From contig JAJOZX010000993.1 of assembly GCA_023014485.1 (NCBI GenBank), forward strand, positions 676,501-740,500: a stretch of DNA of 64,000 nt, in the 5' to 3' direction. Source of the DNA: Bathynomus jamesi (Eukaryota; Arthropoda; Malacostraca; Isopoda; Cirolanidae). How positions within the stretch are numbered: the stretch's first letter is position 1; each line of letters opens with the position of its first letter. Shown piece after piece: positions 62,180 through 64,000 of this stretch. Under the pieces are notes generated by a model that made no database searches, was not told where the DNA came from, and saw only the letters and a list, made by a program, of their open reading frames with translations. The position numbers were made by a program, and so were the translations under genes.

Positions 62180-64000
62180 TTATACACAGTCAACACAGAT
62201 AGGGCAGAAGTGGCGAGGGCACACAGGTCCACGACACTTGCGGCCCCTGTGCCGCGTCTTCCTGTCGGACCCCTTAGGGCACATAACGCAGCGCACCAAG
62301 GCACCACTACTCTCTGCTACCACCGTGCCTGCCGGGCCTACAGCAGTGCCAGGTGAAGGGAGGTTGCAGATTGTGCAGATGAGTGTCTTGAGGGGGCGTG
62401 ACAGGAACGGCGAGTCGAGCCTCTTCTCTGCCCAGGGCGTGATGAGTCCCAGTGCCAATATTTGCATATATTTCCTCCTGATGATCCTGTTGCCACCTGT
62501 CCTAATTGCATTTTCATTGTGGATGACCCAGGAGTTGAGTACACAGGTGTTCAGCATCCCATAAAACACACACAGCGGCCATCTCTTGGTCTTGCGTCCA
62601 CAGGAGTAGTGGGCACACATCTGGTCGAATGTGTCCACACCACCTTTCGTGTGATTGTAGAACTCGATGATCTCCGGCTTTCCTGTGGGTCCCAGGGCTG
62701 GCTGTGTGTGCATAGAAGACAACAGCAAGACGAGCTTCTTCTTGGTCTTGGACTTTGTTGGGATATATGTCACCAGAGTCATTTCCTTGGTGAAAAGGAA
62801 TGCACTTGACCCTAGCCTGCGACTGGCCGTTTCCTTCATCTGCGACGGTATCTCCTTTTTATTTCCCCTGACCGTTCCAACAAGGGTCATGCCACAGTCT
62901 AAGAGGTCCGTCACTAAGGGCACAGACGTGAACCAGTTGTCTGTGGTTACATTCCTTTGTGTCTGGTGGTATGGCCTGGTCAGCTCCTTGGTGTAGTAAT
63001 GACCAAGGTTGATGCCCTGCATGGGTCTTGTCCCATCCTTCCCCAGATAAGGGATCGCACCCACTAAGTACTTGCTATTGCTCTCATTGGCAAGAACAAG
63101 CTTGATCCCGTATTTAGCCGGCTTGTTGGGGATGTACATTCGGAAGGGGCACCTTCCTCTGAAACCAAGCAGCTGTTCGTCGACAGTCAGGTTCTCGCTA
63201 GGCACGTACATCCTCCCACAATTTCCTATAAAGTTGTCCCAGATCTTCCTAATGGCTGCGAACTTATCTGTCTTCCGCCTCTCCTCCCGTGTGTCAGGGT
63301 CATCAAAACGCAGACAATTCAGTAGGAACTCGAATCGACCCTGAGACATGGCCGCACGGTATGTGGCTGCGCCTGTGCAGGGGTTCCACATCTCTGATGT
63401 TGATAGATGATTGTCCCTCTGGCAGCCACTGAAGATGATAACCCCCAGAAGTGCACGCACCTCGGCTGGTTCTGTTCGAGGGTGTGTTCCAGTCTGCCGG
63501 CCGTACTTGGCAGCCTGCAAGTGGATTCGCTTGTTGCTCCATTCAACAATCTCGTCGATGATTTGGTCCTCAAACAGCAACGTGAAGCACTTGATTGGGG
63601 TGTCAGCACTCCGTGCCTCCGCTGTTGGCCCTGTGGTCATGCCGGATGGAAGGATGTTCCGTGATGGAGTTCTCATCGACGAACGAGACTGTGGCCGGCA
63701 ACTCCACCTGAAGCCAGAAGTGCTTGCCAGGGTGCTGGTGTGGAAGTCAACGACTGAGGGAGCATCGTCGTCCTCATCAGGGCGCCTTTTTCTTCCCCTA
63801 CGAGCAGCCGGGGCATCAGAAGAGGCGGCAGGGGCATCAGGAGAGGCAGCATGGGCATCAGGAGAGGCGGCAGGGGCATCAGGAGAGGCGGCAGGGGCAT
63901 CAGGAGAGGCGGCAGGGGCATCAGGAGAGGCAGCATGGGCATCAGGAGAGGCAGCAGACGTAGAGGCACCAAGGTCTGGGTCGAACACATGGCGGCTGGT
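62180..64000 (-). CDS. piggyBac transposase, apparently intact, 5' end beyond window
   Basis: The frame is open from the window edge to the TAA at 62,180. Counting from the GTG codon at 63,988 (602 codons) the catalytic aspartates are D270 (NLTVDEQLLGF), D350 (VTTDNWFTSV) and D452 (GGVDTFDQM), spacing close to that of the moth enzyme. The N-terminus is a run of ASPDAPA-type repeats followed by a basic patch (RRGRKRR). The C-terminus has a cysteine-rich finger (CTICNLP, CVMC, CRGPVC, CPICVDC). No stop or frameshift is visible. The upstream frame stays open past 63,988, so the real start may be outside or spliced. The enzyme would excise precisely from TTAA sites. This is the best-preserved transposase in the window. 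Confidence 0.9.
   Translation of the reverse strand, partial: TSRHVFDPDLGASTSAASPDAHAASPDAPAASPDAPAASPDAPAASPDAHAASPDAPAASSDAPAARRGRKRRPDEDDDAPSVVDFHTSTLASTSGFRWSCRPQSRSSMRTPSRNILPSGMTTGPTAEARSADTPIKCFTLLFEDQIIDEIVEWSNKRIHLQAAKYGRQTGTHPRTEPAEVRALLGVIIFSGCQRDNHLSTSEMWNPCTGAATYRAAMSQGRFEFLLNCLRFDDPDTREERRKTDKFAAIRKIWDNFIGNCGRMYVPSENLTVDEQLLGFRGRCPFRMYIPNKPAKYGIKLVLANESNSKYLVGAIPYLGKDGTRPMQGINLGHYYTKELTRPYHQTQRNVTTDNWFTSVPLVTDLLDCGMTLVGTVRGNKKEIPSQMKETASRRLGSSAFLFTKEMTLVTYIPTKSKTKKKLVLLLSSMHTQPALGPTGKPEIIEFYNHTKGGVDTFDQMCAHYSCGRKTKRWPLCVFYGMLNTCVLNSWVIHNENAIRTGGNRIIRRKYMQILALGLITPWAEKRLDSPFLSRPLKTLICTICNLPSPGTAVGPAGTVVAESSGALVRCVMCPKGSDRKTRHRGRKCRGPVCPRHFCPICVDCV
63808..63966 (-). repeat. Coding minisatellite in the piggyBac N-terminus
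   Basis: Seven 21-base units of the form gcatcaggagaggcggcaggg (plus strand) encode ASPDAPA or ASPDAHA. Two of the units carry the H variant. The array is in frame, so unit gain or loss would keep the ORF open. The region is likely disordered in the protein. Confidence 0.9.

Larger units (their letters stand above)
61674..64000 (-). mobile_element. piggyBac transposon, one end and transposase, TTAA site
   Basis: TTAA at 61,670-61,673 is followed by CCCTAGAACACAAACCC, a piggyBac-type terminus. The transposase stop lies about 500 bases inside on the minus strand. Non-coding sequence at 61,690-62,179 is AT-rich with short repeats of the word accggg/ccccggg near the tip. The other end lies beyond the window. 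Insertion seems to have hit the Polinton flank. Confidence 0.85.

Noticed and set aside
63724..63963. Plus-strand ORF opposite the piggyBac N-terminus
   Set aside because: It is the antisense of the in-frame 21-base repeat array. The minus-strand transposase is clearly the real gene.
1..64000. CRISPR arrays, bacterial operons, tRNA or rRNA genes
   Set aside because: The repeats lack regular spacers, the genes are eukaryotic mobile elements with introns, and I could not fold any convincing tRNA or match rRNA landmarks.

Overview
This is a gene-poor, transposon-saturated stretch of an invertebrate animal genome, most likely an arthropod and possibly a crustacean. The basis is the mix of degraded mobile elements (Ty3/gypsy, BEL/Pao, Jockey-like, I-like and CR1-like LINEs, mariner, several hATs, piggyBac, a Polinton/Maverick), a degenerate array built on the arthropod telomere word TTAGG, and many AGGCCT-type words. 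I see no convincing host gene. Nearly every coding segment belongs to a mobile element, and most are broken by stops, frameshifts or later insertions.

Left third (1-22.8 kb). A gypsy pol fragment (1-1.35 kb) precedes two opposed copies of a multicopy family of unknown function, called F1 here. It has motifs that recall XPG/FEN1-type nucleases. The forward F1 copy is cut into three pieces (2.9-5.5, 8.65-8.79, 13.5-14.35 kb) by a Jockey-like LINE and by a complex of F2 element, F3 element and LINE debris. F2 is a second multicopy family; one copy at 19,072-21,371 sits in a clean element with terminal inverted repeats and a 9-bp target duplication, so F2 looks like a DNA transposon. F3 is a third family with a recognisable spliced intron. 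An I/Jockey-like LINE carrying a small hAT MITE occupies 16.2-18.3 kb.

Middle (22.8-40.3 kb). One BEL/Pao retrotransposon on the minus strand (about 26.6-39.5 kb plus a presumed 5' LTR) hosts a mariner (34.95-36.28 kb), a zinc-finger-MYM1-like hAT (27.78-32.47 kb, itself hosting a hAT MITE) and a second hAT MITE (32.68-33.58 kb). Host reading frames resume on both sides of the insertions. A CR1-like LINE with its own hairpin MITE lies against the 3' side.

Right (40.3-64 kb). A three-gene module of unknown function occurs twice in opposite orientation (40.4-42.1 kb plus, 48.1-50.0 kb minus), flanked by matching non-coding arms so that 40-50 kb is a large imperfect palindrome with a repeat-rich insert. 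Next to the minus copy lies a near-complete but decayed Polinton/Maverick: polymerase B on the minus strand; packaging ATPase, a conserved Polinton protein, integrase with chromodomain, minor capsid, basic core-like protein, major capsid and cysteine protease on the plus strand. The polymerase gene is split by a 697-bp element with an 8-bp target duplication, inverted arms and a core of degenerate TTAGG-like repeats. The window ends in a piggyBac whose transposase is open from the window edge to its stop and keeps all three catalytic aspartates; it is the best-preserved gene here.
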